From Paramacrobiotus metropolitanus (taxonomy: Eukaryota > Tardigrada > Eutardigrada > Parachela > Macrobiotidae), in NCBI RefSeq assembly GCF_019649055.1, contig NW_026570261.1, forward strand, positions 806,001 through 870,000: DNA of 64,000 nucleotides, read 5' to 3'. Both the position numbers and the translations under genes were made by a program. The notes beneath the pieces are model-generated. The model did no database searches. It was not told the DNA's origin and was given only the letters and a program-made list of their open reading frames with translations. Positions 52,271 to 63,805 of this stretch are shown piece by piece; positions within the stretch are counted from its first letter, which is position 1, and the number at the start of each line of letters is the position of its first letter.

Positions 52271-53998
52271 TGCAATGCGCATCGTATGCACGGGCCCGGT
52301 GCATATTAACTGGAGACTTTTTATTCGATCAAGTAATTCCATTGAGGATTCTTGATCACAGGAAGACTTCATTCAGTCAACGGACGTCCAAGCAGGTTCT
52401 TTATTCCCAAGCTGCTTGTGCATATGAAAAGGCTGGTTCCTCTGCACATTCCAACGTTGCTCGTCAAGCCATTCAACGAAAAACATGCCCAACATTTCCG
52501 TAACGCTGAACATTTCCTTCCACAATTCGAGTCTGCTTTTCAGTTCATCCGTGAATAGCACCGAACCGTCACATTTCGCGATTTGGACCATTGCTGCTCC
52601 ATTCATAGCACTACTGACCAACAGCGCTGCTGTCATCCTGATGGTGTGCAACGAGAAACTTCGGACCCCCTTCAACGTGTACATCATGGCAGTGATCTGA
52701 GCAACATCGCTTACGTCACCATCGCCGGCATACTGAGCATAACCAACGCGCGATACATCTACCAGAACTGGACACTGGGTGTCGCCTTATGTACGGTACG
52801 CATATATACCGATTACGCTGTCAGCGCCGTCACGGTGCATCTCCACCTGCTGGTTAGTCTCAGCCGCGCCTGGGCTTTGTTCGGACCAATGTCCTATCGC
52901 AGCCACCACACCAGACGCTTGGCGGTGATGTTCTGCGTAGGTATGGTCCTTTATGTGCACATTCTGCTGCTGCCTGGGATCATCCTGGACGCTGTATATT
53001 ACCGCCTCCCCGTGGAGAACGGCTGCTGGGTCAACAACTCCCGCCAGATGGTGTGGTCGACATTCACCACCGTGGTGGTATTCGATATCCCCAAGCTCTT
53101 TATTCCCGTATGTTACCCAGTGCTGTTGTGGAAGACATTGCAGAGGCGAAAAATCGGGGCTACCTTGCGCGGGCAGATGGAGGATAGAGCACCGTCATCG
53201 CCGACGGCATCATGCCCGAGCAGATAATGTGGTTCGACGCGAGAGCGCTGCTTCACGGCCCTTCATCGTTCTGACCTTATTCACCGTTGGTATTGTCGTC
53301 TGCTGGATCCCCGGGCTGGTGCTCTATCTTCTCGTAAACTTTATTTCCCGGAAGGAAATCTCCATGTTTTATACCGTATCGGCCATTCTGTATTCACTGC
53401 AGGCGATACTCGATCCGGTCTTTTTCTGTCTGAGCGTCAGGGATCTGCGATCGCGCCTGTGTTTATTGCGGAACCGGTGTACGCGCTGCGGCGGTGCCGA
53501 GTTCAACTGACGTTATGACGATACACGCAATTTCAACTAACTAATCCGCTTCTTTTTTTCCTGGCTGATAATTTTTCCTTACAAATGCTGAGCTTAGTGC
53601 CACAATAAAGAATGATAATATTCCAAATTTCCTAAAAAAAGTGGTTCTTCAGCATTAAAATCAACTGGCAATTGTATGGAAATGGTTCCGGGTAAGACTT
53701 TCGGGCTTAAAACTGGCACTTTAATATAAGCGCATACAGATGTGTCGTATTACAAGACTCAACACAACCGTCCGGTAACGTTGTCTGCGTACGAGAAATG
53801 TTGCAGTCTGTATCCCTGCCTATATCTCTCGGTAGAGCACTCTTTTCTCGCAAACTGGTACGGGGAAATAAATTGTAGGAACGATGTACACACGAACTGG
53901 TTGGTACACAGGAACCAGGAATCCCTATCAGGAGCCCTACGAAAGATACGAACAGAGGAATAATGCCTTACTTCTCACTTCCGGTCTCGGGTAATACG
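52271..53998. repeat. Segmental duplication, copy 2 (carries GPCR pseudogene)
   Basis: Collinear with 36679-38393. The central 421 bp (52740-53160) appears identical to 37151-37571, while flanking parts differ by several percent and small indels. Confidence 0.8.
52485..53510 (+). pseudogene. Orphan class A GPCR, copy 3, two frameshifts
   Basis: Starts MPNISVTLNISFHNSS and runs through TM1. A 1-bp deletion near 52692-52700 (relative to copy 2) then creates an immediate TGA. The TM2-ICL3 part is read in a second frame. A further 2-bp loss near 53207-53212 moves TM6-TM7 (VVCWIPG, DPVFFCL) into the original frame. The tail ends Cys-rich (RCTRCGGAEFN). All class A features of copy 2 are still visible, so inactivation is recent or masked by gene conversion. 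Base-calling errors cannot be excluded. Confidence 0.8.
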
Positions 53999-54121
53999 GG
54001 ATCTTATCATAATAATTATTGCGAGTAATATCTGTCCTATTTACAGCGCCAGCAGCAACGGCACCTATGTTACTACGTACACACTTCAAGTCGATAATTA
54101 ACCGATAAATTACCCTAACAG

Positions 54122-54384
54122 GTGGCGTTTGAGTTGCGGTTGCCGCGCGAGCTGGACGCCGACAGCATCGCGGAGATCTCGCGGGCGCTGGCCTTCGTGG
54201 CCAACTACCGCGGCCACATCCGGCAGTGCCTGCCGCTGTACGACGCCCTGGACCGCTGGGTGCGCCACCGCATGGAACGCGCCGCCTATCTCAGCCATCC
54301 CGTCGTCGACATGGTCCTCAAGCTCCTCGGCAAGAGCCACGCCCATACGCTCACTTCAGAGACGGCGCGCGGGTTGCTTAGAAG
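54122..54384 (+). CDS. GC-rich exon of an unrecognised gene
   Basis: An acceptor (TACCCTAACAG) is followed by an open, very GC-rich, helical coding stretch (VAFELRLPRELDADSIAEIS...) to a strong donor AAG/GTGCGT at 54385. No upstream exon was found, so the N-terminus is missing. The helix-rich leucine pattern gives no firm family. Codon use is sharply more GC-rich than the AT-rich surroundings. The exon ends in phase 2, which does not fit the 55323 exon directly (it would give TAA), so an intermediate or alternative exon is needed. Confidence 0.55.
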
Positions 54385-54615
54385 GTGCGTTTTTTCTAGT
54401 ACAGTGGCGTTTTACGTTCACGGCGGAATAAATTAAAAATGATTTTTTTTAAAATAAAAGTTATTATGATTTGAATCTGTTTTTGTTAAGAAATTAAATA
54501 TGATTTTAAATGTGATTTTTGTGAACATAACAGATCATCCGCTCGCTCAGTTCAGAGACGCCGCGACAGCTGCTTGAGAGATGTGTGTCTTCGTAGTGCA
54601 ATGGCGTTTTACCTG
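54340..54615. repeat. Diverged duplication of the exon 3' end
   Basis: The segment around 54345-54416 (CGCTCACTTCAGAGACG through GTGGCGTTTTAC) recurs with changes at 54541-54612. The second copy has an acceptor-like CGCTCAG and, joined in phase to the first exon, would encode SETPRQLLERCVSS before a stop. It could be an alternative terminal exon. Confidence 0.5.
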
Positions 54616-55322
54616 CTACAATTGTGTCGTGTCGTCCGCCGTCGACATGTTACTTGTTTGCGATCGACTTGAATAATTAATTCTGGTTTATTTGGTTCCG
54701 ATTTTCTTTTTTTGGCCCGTTATCCCATTTTTCGTGCAAGTTTTCAGAAATTAATTTCTATTCTTGTCTGAATAATATTATTATTATCGATTGTTATTAT
54801 TAATTAATAACTGCATACAAATTATTTAATCAGGGTAAACGAATTTTTATAATAAAGAAAAATTCAGATACTGTATCTTACAAGAAATCTTACAAGCACA
54901 TTTTATTGGGTTATTCAAGTGAACATTGGTTAAGCACAACATTGATAATTTCTATTTATTAATCATTGCTGAACACTAAAAAGCACTTTCAATAAAAACT
55001 GAAATAGTAAACCAGAAACCTGAAAATTTTTTACGAAAAAGTTAGTTTTTTCTCACAAGATTTGATGGACCGTGGAATATTTAAGAACACTATCCGTTCA
55101 TTATTCTGGTTTTATTTTAAATTGAATTTCCTTTAATTTCTAGTTCGGCAAATTGTTTCATTTCATTTCTTCCCTGTATTGTATTTATTTGATGATGCTA
55201 ATGTGTATTAATTTTCCTTGCTCGCCGACAGATAGCTTGCGGCGCCGTACAGATTTTTGATTAAGAAACAAATCTGCAGATAATTATTTGTGCCATGATT
55301 TTGTAACTGTTTTTCTCCTCAG
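54616..55322. other. AT-rich intron or intergenic DNA
   Basis: No feature seen apart from the acceptor TTTTTCTCCTCAG at its end. Confidence 0.4.
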
Positions 55323-55535
55323 TTAATGACTGATTTAATTATGGATAGTGTGCGGTATTTACGCGGCAAATACCCGGCGGAATTCCATCCCGAGCACCGC
55401 ATCCACGCGCTGGAGGAGGAGCTGAGCGGCATGCTGCCGGACGTCAGCGTCGGCCTGGACCGGGTCGATGCCAACCTGTTCAAACCGCGGCCGCCGCTTA
55501 CGGATGCTGCTGCGACGGAAAATCAACCGGCGTGA
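55323..55535 (+). CDS. Terminal exon candidate of the same unrecognised gene
   Basis: Follows a strong acceptor (TTTTTCTCCTCAG, ending 55322). Open in phase 0 as LMTDLIMDSVRYLRGKYPAE... and then acidic and Leu-rich (HALEEELSGML) to TGA 55533-55535. The GC-rich coding style matches 54122-54384. A polyadenylation-like AATAAA occurs near 55616. It could instead be the first coding exon of a small gene starting at the ATG at 55326. No family recognised. Confidence 0.5.
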   Translation, partial: LMTDLIMDSVRYLRGKYPAEFHPEHRIHALEEELSGMLPDVSVGLDRVDANLFKPRPPLTDAAATENQPA

Positions 55536-56110
55536 TATTTTTGATTTGTTGTTGACCTTTTCTGCAGTTGTGAGTACTGGATTAATTATGGCATGAACAG
55601 ATGGAATGAAGATTGAATAAAATTGGGAACAGACGAATGCCCAGGGACCGTTTGATGACCTTGATTCGTCTGAATTTATTAGCATTAGCAATATTTGTAG
55701 AAGCGAGCATCGCTCACGTACTTTCAGATGGATATTTTAATCATATAAACAAGACTACAGCAAAGCTGCCAAGAAAAACAACATCGGGAACAAATCATTC
55801 CCGATCAGCCAATCTAAAAGCTAAAAAACGTTTTCGCTGTCTCTCATGTCTCGTTACTTTCAGATGATACATTTGTCCCAGTTAGCACGAGAAGAGCTAG
55901 AAAGTACACAACACACTCACAACAAGTGAAGCCACTCTCGCCCCGTCAAAGTTCTAATAAAGCGTTTCTTACCGATCTCCTTCAATCAAACAACAGCCGC
56001 ATCCAGCTACCAAATGTTTCGTATGCGATGGAAACAAAATAACTGACATTTTTTTTAGTGTTCAAATTTTAACCATGAAGTACAGTAGTGTGCCAGCGTT
56101 TGCAATTATT
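55536..56110. other. Intergenic
   Basis: No supported gene. Confidence 0.5.
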
Positions 56111-56446
56111 GTAACGAAGCCGCACTTTAACATGTACTGTAGCGGCTCGAGCAGGTTATACCACACGATTGGTGCACGGTAATTCAACGCTTGCAGCGGT
56201 GCAGCGCTCGGGCATGGTAACGCATGGGCATGCACACGGTACAAGTGGGCTGCTTCCCGTACACAAACTCAGTGGTATAGCCTGGTCGAAGCTGCGACAG
56301 TACTTTTCCCAGAGCAGAAAGGGGAGCTTTTTAACTGAGATTGAGGATTTTTTACATTTATATAGAATGATGACACGCTTATACAATAAGATATGTTCAC
56401 AGTTATACGCTGTACGATTACATTGGTGTTTGACCCGCTAGCATTT
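56111..56446. mobile_element. Internally deleted copy (B) of the REL-carrying repeat
   Basis: Matches both ends of 40122-41199 in the same orientation and lacks the central ORF. The break falls just inside the ORF start (a diverged counterpart of its first about 25 bp remains) and in the 3' flank (ACATTTATA.AGAATGAT). Confidence 0.65.
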
Positions 56447-58256
56447 GCTCAGACAGGCATTATTGCACATTGCACGATCGTTTGTTTTTAGAACTGATGT
56501 TCTTGTCAGGCTTACCTGCGCGCGTGCAGGCGTTAATGTTCTGTGTTCTCGTTGTAGCGGCAGATAAATTAATTTTTCAAGGGTTTTCGTGAATTAAATC
56601 CACCCTCTCCTCCCACCCATGCACCTGCTGTTATTCGCCTTAACATTTTCAGTAGTCGGCGATAATTGTAATTCGCACTAATTACCACAACTGATCTAAT
56701 AAAAATGAAATAACCAGTAATCAACTTGAAAAATCATCTCGCTCAACGCATTTCGCGCAGTTCAAGTCGCCGGTTGTTCTATGGAAAAGTCCGCTACAAT
56801 GGTCTCCCTCCACCTTGATGAAACAGCTCAAACAAGCAATGAAAAAAAATCCAAGCGTGCGAAGTATTCAAATTAATGTTATGAACAGCCGTTTACAGAT
56901 TAGGACAGTATACATCATGCAACTGCTGATAACCCTCTTTCACCGTTTCCATAGCATCTTGACCGCATTTTCTCCCCATTTCAATACCATCCGTGCCGCT
57001 GATGCGTTCTACGAGGGCTTTCAAACGCCTAAAAAAAGCAGTAGGGAGACATGTACTATAAATAATTGCTTTAACCAGCTGCGTACTGGCCGCAGCAATT
57101 GATATCACTACCGAGCTATGTTGTGCGACATACTATCGCTGCAGTGCATGCGAGGGAATATCGTTAGACCATAATACGAATCATAAGCATGTAAGTCTGC
57201 ATGTTCATCACGGGCACACCGACAATTCGATGACCACTATCATGCTGACTGACAACTTGCTGGCGACATTTTGCTGATCGACCGAAACGAATGAACGAAC
57301 TACGATATTTTCTAATATCTTTAACTAAATATGACCCTAGACCGACTGTGATTTTAAATAAGCTTGCCGTATACCGACGCTGCTTTTTAAGAACGTACTG
57401 GCAAATAGTCTGGCGGGCAGCGGACTCATTTTCGTTCTGTTCATACGGGGCAGCTGAGCCTAGTGTGCAACAGTCGGAGAACTTGCGATGATCTTTTTCA
57501 TCGCAGTGCATTGCAGCGCGGATGTGTTTCACCGGTCCGATGGTGGTATTTCACAGCAGACCAGTGACGATGTGCCATTCCGGCCTGTACCATCCACCAT
57601 AGTTGCTTTTCTCGCTGTTGTATACCTCGGGACATCGGGAATACACCTTCCTCAGGCAGTTTCCCACGTCGGTGCTCCGCCTAAAGCAAAGACAAAATTT
57701 ATAAAATATCTCACTACTCGATACTGCTATATGTTCAGCTGGCAGAGTGATGTAAAATACCGGCAAAAGGCATCGCCAAACGGTCGATCGATGTTTGAAT
57801 TGTCAGAAAAGTTTTGTGAGAGGACACCCTATTTTAGATACTACAATAAACAGCCTGGAGACAGCGGTTTTTATTGCACCGGTTTTTATCTGTGGTGGAT
57901 CAAAACCAGTTTGTAATGCCCGCTCTACAGCCATGCACGAGCATTTGAGTACTAACATAGATGCTATCGAATCGTTAGATAATCACACCATTTTGTCTTA
58001 TTCACAGAGAACTGAAATACGGTTCAGGTTTACGGCGCTTGCTTAAAAGTAGTACGTACTTAAATTCGGTTAGCCGCGGTACTGTTGTTTGTTGTGGACG
58101 GTAGCGAGTAAGCGGAAGCGACAGCAGTGTTGCGGGTTTTTGAGAGAGAACAGGTCGGCATAATTGGGCATATGCGAAATCGAAGTCGGAGCAGGCGGAC
58201 CTTCCGACGACGACTTTCCGATATCCCTTTTGTGCCCGACTGCCCCAAACAAACCG
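56447..58256. other. Intergenic with one candidate exon
   Basis: Mostly AT-rich. A second possible exon on the - strand lies near 57550-57690: acceptor TTTGCTTTAG, then a stretch with CLRKVYSRCPEVYN. It could not be joined in phase to 56893-57028. Confidence 0.35.
56893..57028 (-). CDS. Possible terminal exon of an unrecognised gene
   Basis: A strong acceptor (CTGCTTTTTTTAG) precedes 45 codons reading RLKALVERISGTDGIEMGRK... with two cysteines before the TAA at 56893-56895. The amphipathic, low-complexity-free sequence looks coding, but upstream exons were not established. Confidence 0.3.
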
Positions 58257-59229
58257 TTACCCGTTGGAGTAGGGATTCAGCGTGGTGGAGGCCGGCGTCC
58301 GGATGTAGCGCGTGTAGCAGTTGCTTTTCCATCGCCCTGCGCGCTGGATCACGCGGTCTGGCACGTTGTTGCATGCGGCGGTGGTTGCCGCGCCGATGCG
58401 GAAGCTGTGGGTGTCAATTCGGAGCTGGTCCGGGTGCCCCTCCAGGAGACGATGGAGGCAGGCTTCCACGCCTGGTCAGGTATCTGCCGTCCTGGTGGAT
58501 GAGGAGCGGCCGTGCTTCAGCTGTCGGGTTGAACTGAGCAAAAGCCATATACTTCCGGTAGGCCTGCACGGGACACACGGAACGACCGGTCGCCGTCAGC
58601 GCTACGGAGTGGCCCTGACCGGTTGGATCGGTCTTCGTGACTTTTAATTGGATGAGGACTCGGCTATCTTGGTCTTGCACGTCTGTTGACATCAGAGTGC
58701 GCCGCGGATCGTAGCGATTGGTAGCGGGGCACGTTACTTCTCCGACGCGAAGGTAGCCAAAGTACATGAGGGTGAACGTTGCCCAATACAATGACTGTTC
58801 GTGGTGGGACATGCTACTGGAGCGGATGGCGTCCTTCAGGTGCCGCATCATCTCCAGCGTGACAGGTTGGCGCTTGTCCGCACTGGATGGGGCCAGTCGC
58901 CGGTAGCCTTGCAGGGCGCGAGTCACAATGTCGTGGCCGGTTGGGGATGTCATGCCAGCTTCACGGTGGTAATTGTTGATGCCGGCAAGGTAAACGGTTA
59001 CGGTCCGGAGGGATTTTCTTGCGGAATACAGATGCGCGACGTATTCCGCAGTGATTTCTGGCGTCGCTGGGAGTGTCTGAGCAAATCTAGAACTGCAGAA
59101 TACTGAGAACTGTTTGACGGCAGTTACGTACGTCTGCCTGGTGGAGCTGGCAATATGGGCGTGCAGCAAGTTGTTTAGGCCGCGTGTGCGCTGTACGCTA
59201 TTAGAAGCTGCGGGAAGATGTCCGGGCAT
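58257..59229 (-). pseudogene. Tyrosine recombinase of a DIRS-like retrotransposon (frameshifted)
   Basis: Integrates the element's circular DNA intermediate by site-specific recombination. The main frame (59229-58414) has an N-terminal SAM-like helical domain and the first catalytic Arg (YFGYLRVGE, Arg161), then a Lys-containing beta turn (LIQLKVTKT). A single extra base near 58470 shifts the frame. The C-terminal box continues in the next frame with HSFRIGAATTA (H-x2-R), GRWKS and YTRYIR (nucleophile Tyr). All active-site residues survive, but not in one frame. Confidence 0.85.
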
Positions 59230-59279
59230 GGATCCGGACGTTCCGACGCTGTTGGTGCAATCGCTCGGAATCTGCTTCG

Positions 59280-61145
59280 CTAAAAACGAGATAGGGGGTC
59301 AGCAATCGCGTTATTAACGCCGCGTATATGCTTTATAGTAAAAGTCATATTAGCGCAGGCAGCGGCTTTTAACATGCGGCGCATGAGATCTAACACGCCA
59401 ACGTTGGTTGAGCGTAGATTCTCCCAGGCCAGGGTGGCGCCTTCGTTGTCGCAGTGGAAGATGACCCGCTTCCTTTGCAGCTTAGAGCCCCAAACAATTA
59501 GGCTGAGGAGTATCGGTATCAGCTCGAGGTACTCGATGCATGGCTTCCGCTAAATAATCCACGGTGGCCAGCGCAGTTGGAACCATGACCCGTGACAATA
59601 TGCACCAAGCCCGAGAGTTCCTGACGCGTCTGTGTAAAGGTCCAGGACGTCAGATTTTGTCCAGTCCGGCTGGATGAAGGACGCGGTGCCGTTCCAGGCT
59701 GGGAGGAATTCTTTCCGCCATTCCAGATCCTTACGGAATTCACTGTTGAGAGCGATGAGCCTTTCGTGGTAGTTGTCGGTTAGCAGGGCGATCATGCGTC
59801 GAGTAAATAAGCGGCTCGCTGGGACGCATTGGGTAGCAAACGTGAGTGTTCCGATAAGGCTTTGGAACTGCTGCTTGGTGCAGTGGTCACGGTTGCTCCA
59901 TTCTTCCAGCGTTTCTTCGATAATCTGACGTTTATCGTCGGGGAGGCTAAGGGTTTGTCGGACAGAATCTAGCCGGATGCCCAGGAACGTCAGCTGAGTC
60001 GCGGGCCCTTTGGTCTTGTCGTGTGCCAAAGGGACCCCGAGTTCACTGCACGTCTGAGTCATGGTGGACATCAATGTGCCGCACTGATTACTTCCAGGTT
60101 TTCCAGCAAAGAAGTAGTCGTCGACGTAGTGGAGCATGCTGACTAGACCGGTGCGGTTCGACACGATCGAGTGGATGGCGCCAGCGAATTGCTCGAACAC
60201 GTACGGCGATGCCCTACACCCGAAAGGCAACACTACATCAGGTGATGCCCTACACCCGAAAGGCAACACTACATCAGAGTAAAACTCGCCGTTCCACTGA
60301 TGGCCGAGGAGATTCCACTCCGCCGGGCGTACCGGTATCAGTCGGAAGGCTGATTTTACATCCATTTTGGCCATGAGTGCGCCTCTGCCGAGTTCCGTTA
60401 GGATGGATACTGCATGGTCAACGGTGCAGTATACCAGAGGAAGTTGCGTGACGTCAATGTAATCGTTTACACTGTCGTCGTGCGGCTGGGATAAATCCAG
60501 GATGGTTCGAATGCTACCGTCTTTCTTTGGCCGTGCGCCGAGGGCGTTGCAGACAAAGTGCGGCAAGGGTGGGTCAGGAAAAGGACCGATGGTATGGCCG
60601 GCATCGACCTCTTTCCGTATGGTACGCGTAACCTCAGCGTGGTGCTTGCGTGTTGAGACGGCGTTTGGTGTGGAGCGTGCTTTCTGGGGACCGTTGTAGT
60701 AGATAGTGCAACCGTTTGTAAGTGTGGTGGATATAAATGACGTTAATGTGGAGTCAGGATGTTGAGCAAGCAGTCTGGCAAAGGTGCTAATTTGTAGCGG
60801 TGTGGTTGCCTTTGCCGGCACTGTTACTTCTTTATTTATCCAGCTTCGGGCAGGTGGCCGTCCGATGCTTGCGGTCACCACAGCTGGCGCAGGCGTGGAC
60901 TCTCCCGGCGCGGCACGGTGTTGGGCAGTTTCCGTAATTATAGTTACGGCAGATTTCCCCGTCTGCGGCGGGAGCGGCACGAAAGGGCTGCCCGTATCCC
61001 GGTTGACCTTTTCGCGGTGCGGGGCAGCTGCTGATGTAATGGTCTGTCCCTCCGCAGTTTCGGCAGCGATCGTCTTTCTGCTTCGGCTTTTCCGGGCGCG
61101 GGGACGGTTCGCGTTCGGCGTGCGATGCGTTCTGGATGCATTCAA
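59280..61145 (-). pseudogene. Reverse transcriptase-RNase H of the DIRS-like element
   Basis: RT with MAKMDVKSAFRLIPV (Asp262), LPFGCRASP and LHYVDDYFFAG (YVDD 340-343), then RNase H from DLYTDASGTLG. The frame stops at TAG 59550-59552 but continues unmistakably (IFHCDNEGATLAWEN, IRGVNNAIADPLSRF) to TAG 59280-59282, so one nonsense codon splits RNase H. A 36-bp in-frame tandem duplication repeats DVVLPFGCRASP within the RT fingers-palm region (60208-60277). The 5' end overlaps gag, and the recombinase frame begins 51 bp after the RNase H stop. Confidence 0.85.
60208..60277. repeat. 36-bp tandem duplication inside RT
   Basis: 34 identical bases at 60208-60241 and 60244-60277 (period 36). Duplicates the conserved LPFG..SP motif, which would probably disrupt RT. 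Confidence 0.85.
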
Positions 61146-62150
61146 TGTACGTATCTTCGTGTTGATGGGTCCACTGGTCGAAATCGTACGGATGTCCAGT
61201 CATATGCGCGCGGAACTGCCGATCGTACTCGAGCCAGTTGGCGGTCGGAACCCCACGCTCGACATACGATGCAATTATGTCCATATACTTGTAGAAGCGG
61301 GTGCTTAGTTCCGGTGCAATGTGAGAGCGGTAGCTGGCGAACACGCCGAAAGCGCGCATCCATGATGTGAAACAGGTAATCCGGACTTTCCGTCCTCCGG
61401 CTTAATGGTGACCTTTCCGTTATCGAACACCATTTTGGAATCCAGTTTCTTTGGTTTTTCGACGCGGTTCTTCAGCAGGAGTAAGTCCAGATCAATGTAT
61501 TCAGTGTGGTCGAGCAGCTTCTTCACGAGCTTTTTGTCCAGTGACGGAAAATGGTACGGAAAGGGGGGAATGGCTGCGTTTCCGGCGGCAGTTCCCCGCA
61601 GAGGCCCCAGTCGGCTGAAAACGTCTGGACGTCTCCCAAGGCGCTCGCCGGCCGGCAGACGTACTGGTAGTGTGTCCGATAATTCACTGCTAACAGATGA
61701 TTGCGAGCTGCTACGCTTACCTTTTTCTGGGCTGCGTTTACGCTTGCGGTTAGTGGAGTGTCCGAAGTGATCAGTCTGGTGCACGATTCTTCCGAAGTCG
61801 TCACCAATCTGGATCTGCAGGTTGGAGGATGGAGACAGTGGACGAGGTGCCGATGGATCTGGAACTTTCTCCGGTGCTGATGGCGGCAGAACAGGTTCCG
61901 GTGCTGGTGGTGCTATCTGTGGCGGCGGTGGGGGTGGTGGTGCTAGGCGCTCCATTGCGGCGAGAATTTTATCCAGCTGCTCCTGGTGCTTTTTCTGTTA
62001 CTGCGCGAGCGATTGCACCGTCGGTTCCGGAGCTTCCGCGTCGCTCGCTGTGGTGGGGGGCTTACTGGCGGCGGTGGTCCGTTTCGCTCTGTTGGATGTC
62101 GCGGGCGCGCTCTTCGCTGGCTGCCGTCCTCGGTTGCCACGTCCAGTCAT
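60832..62150 (-). pseudogene. Gag-like ORF of the DIRS-like element, interrupted
   Basis: Starts at ATG 62148-62150 (MTGRGNRGRQPAKS). An in-frame TAA follows 50 codons later (61998-62000), then the same frame continues (MERLAPPPPPPPQ) to about 61370. After a frame change the C-terminal part (61359-60832) carries a CCHC knuckle CRNCGGTDHYISSC, a CCCH-like finger (CRNYNYGNCPTPC...H) and a second CCHC knuckle CASCGDRKHRTATC. The finger series is what gag-like proteins of animal YR retrotransposons show. With one nonsense codon and one frameshift this copy is dead. Confidence 0.75.
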
Positions 62151-63459
62151 TTCTGGGGTGTAAGAAATGAGCGTTAAATTTGCTTGAAATAATCGGATGT
62201 GGGTTTGGGGATCAGAAGTTTTTTCCGCTGAAGGTCACTGAGTACTTGATTGATATGCTATTGCCTTAGGTGCGGTGTGCAAAACATCGAGCAATTAGTC
62301 AAGTAATCAGGTCGGAGGAAAATTTCGACTGAAAGTCACATCAATGCGGTTGTGAGCATTAGACAGTTGGCTGATGGATAGCTAGCGTGATACGTAAATA
62401 GGTCAAGACAAGGATCTGATTACATTTTTCTTGTGCCATAAAGGTGTCTGTCGGCAAGATTAATTTCCTTGATAAGGTCTAGGACAGTTGCTGCGAGAAC
62501 CGTACTTGATATAAACGTTTTCTAGCTCCAACAGGTTGATATATCGCGTGACAGCAAACATATCGCGTGACAGCTCTGCCTACAAGCAGTCTAGCCCTGC
62601 AAGCCACACACCATTTTATCAAATTGTTGAATCTTCCTGGAAAGCACACTTTGCACGGTACACTAAAAAACTCCGGAAACTGAAAAACTCCGGTAGCGAT
62701 GTATTAATTAATTTTAGTGACTCACTTAAGATGACGACAACAGAAAACTGTAACAACACTTCGCGGTTGCAGGGCCGGCTTAATCATATCTACAGATTAC
62801 AGTCAGTGGCGAAACAGGGTAATTATATAATTTTTGCGACACTTCGCACAGTTCGCAGACTACTCCGGTAACCGGTATGACACCGCGACCAACAACTGGG
62901 AATTTCTACCGGATTTGCCAGAATGGCGAAAGAGATTTGCTATGGTTGCGGTGAACGGCTATTCTGGGCGGGAAAGTATACATTTCTGCTGTTAACGTTG
63001 CGACTACTTTCACGGCTGACTGTATTCGTTTGAATAACTGAATCTAGAGACTGCTGCATGGGAATAAATGAAGCCGCTTCAACAGCCGCGGAGTTATCAT
63101 GTTAGCCTGCTTTGCCGAGAACAGAATATACGTATGCGGTGGCATAGACGTTGTGGAAAGACACGCTTTAATACTAAAATTATACACGGTTAACCGGAAA
63201 ACAGGGTGGTCGGCCGTCGCGGTCTTGGAAAATGGGGCTTAAATGCTGTCGGACTACACGGCAAAAACTGATAGAATGTTACTAGCCGCCATTTCTGTCA
63301 ACTTGTATGGCGACATTTCTCAATGAATTTCTAAACAACACCGATTCTGAAGGATAAAAAATGAAACCAGTGGGTATCCATTTCCCACGAATGTTTCAGT
63401 TCCTTTATCTAGGATTCCAAGCAGGCTCATTGCTTTCAACTGATTTGCATCCTACAGGC

Positions 63460-63680
63460 GAAAAGCTTAGTCGCATTTGACAGTTCCTTGCTCAAATCAC
63501 TGATGCGGAGACAAGGCGATGCCCTTCGTCGCTTACGAGTTCAAACTACCGTTTTTACTTTCAACTTTTAGTAGCTGACTTTCTGTTACTGTATTGTAAT
63601 TTTTCAACCGTGCAGCTCATTTTACGATACGGAAGCTGCGTAATGGTGCGTCCAAATGGACAACATGGCACGAAATAAAC
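63460..63680. repeat. Dispersed repeat, copy 2 (partner at 27063-27330)
   Basis: Same word order as copy 1; about three-quarters identical by eye. Confidence 0.65.
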
Positions 63681-63687
63681 AATGCAA

Positions 63688-63805
63688 ATTGTCCCAAACC
63701 GAAGTGTCCCAGCGTTAAAATGTCCCCCGACGAAATGTCTTCGCGGCGAAAAGTCGTGCGTCGAATTTAACTGCGGCGAAATGTCACGCTCCCAAATGTC
63801 CGGGT
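63688..63805. repeat. Short array of degenerate CGAAATGTCCC units
   Basis: About six units containing (A)AATGTC or AAGTGTCCC at 14-25-bp spacing, some with CGACG or GCGGCG spacers. Resembles subterminal repeats of DNA transposons; type unknown. Confidence 0.5.

Noticed and set aside
54110-54346. - strand 78-codon frame
   Set aside because: Shadow of the GC-rich + strand exon, which has a proper acceptor and donor.
57164-57532. 122-codon - strand frame with CDEKDHRKFSDCC
   Set aside because: Parts look protein-like, but it lacks usable splice sites in phase with 56893-57028, so it was not called.
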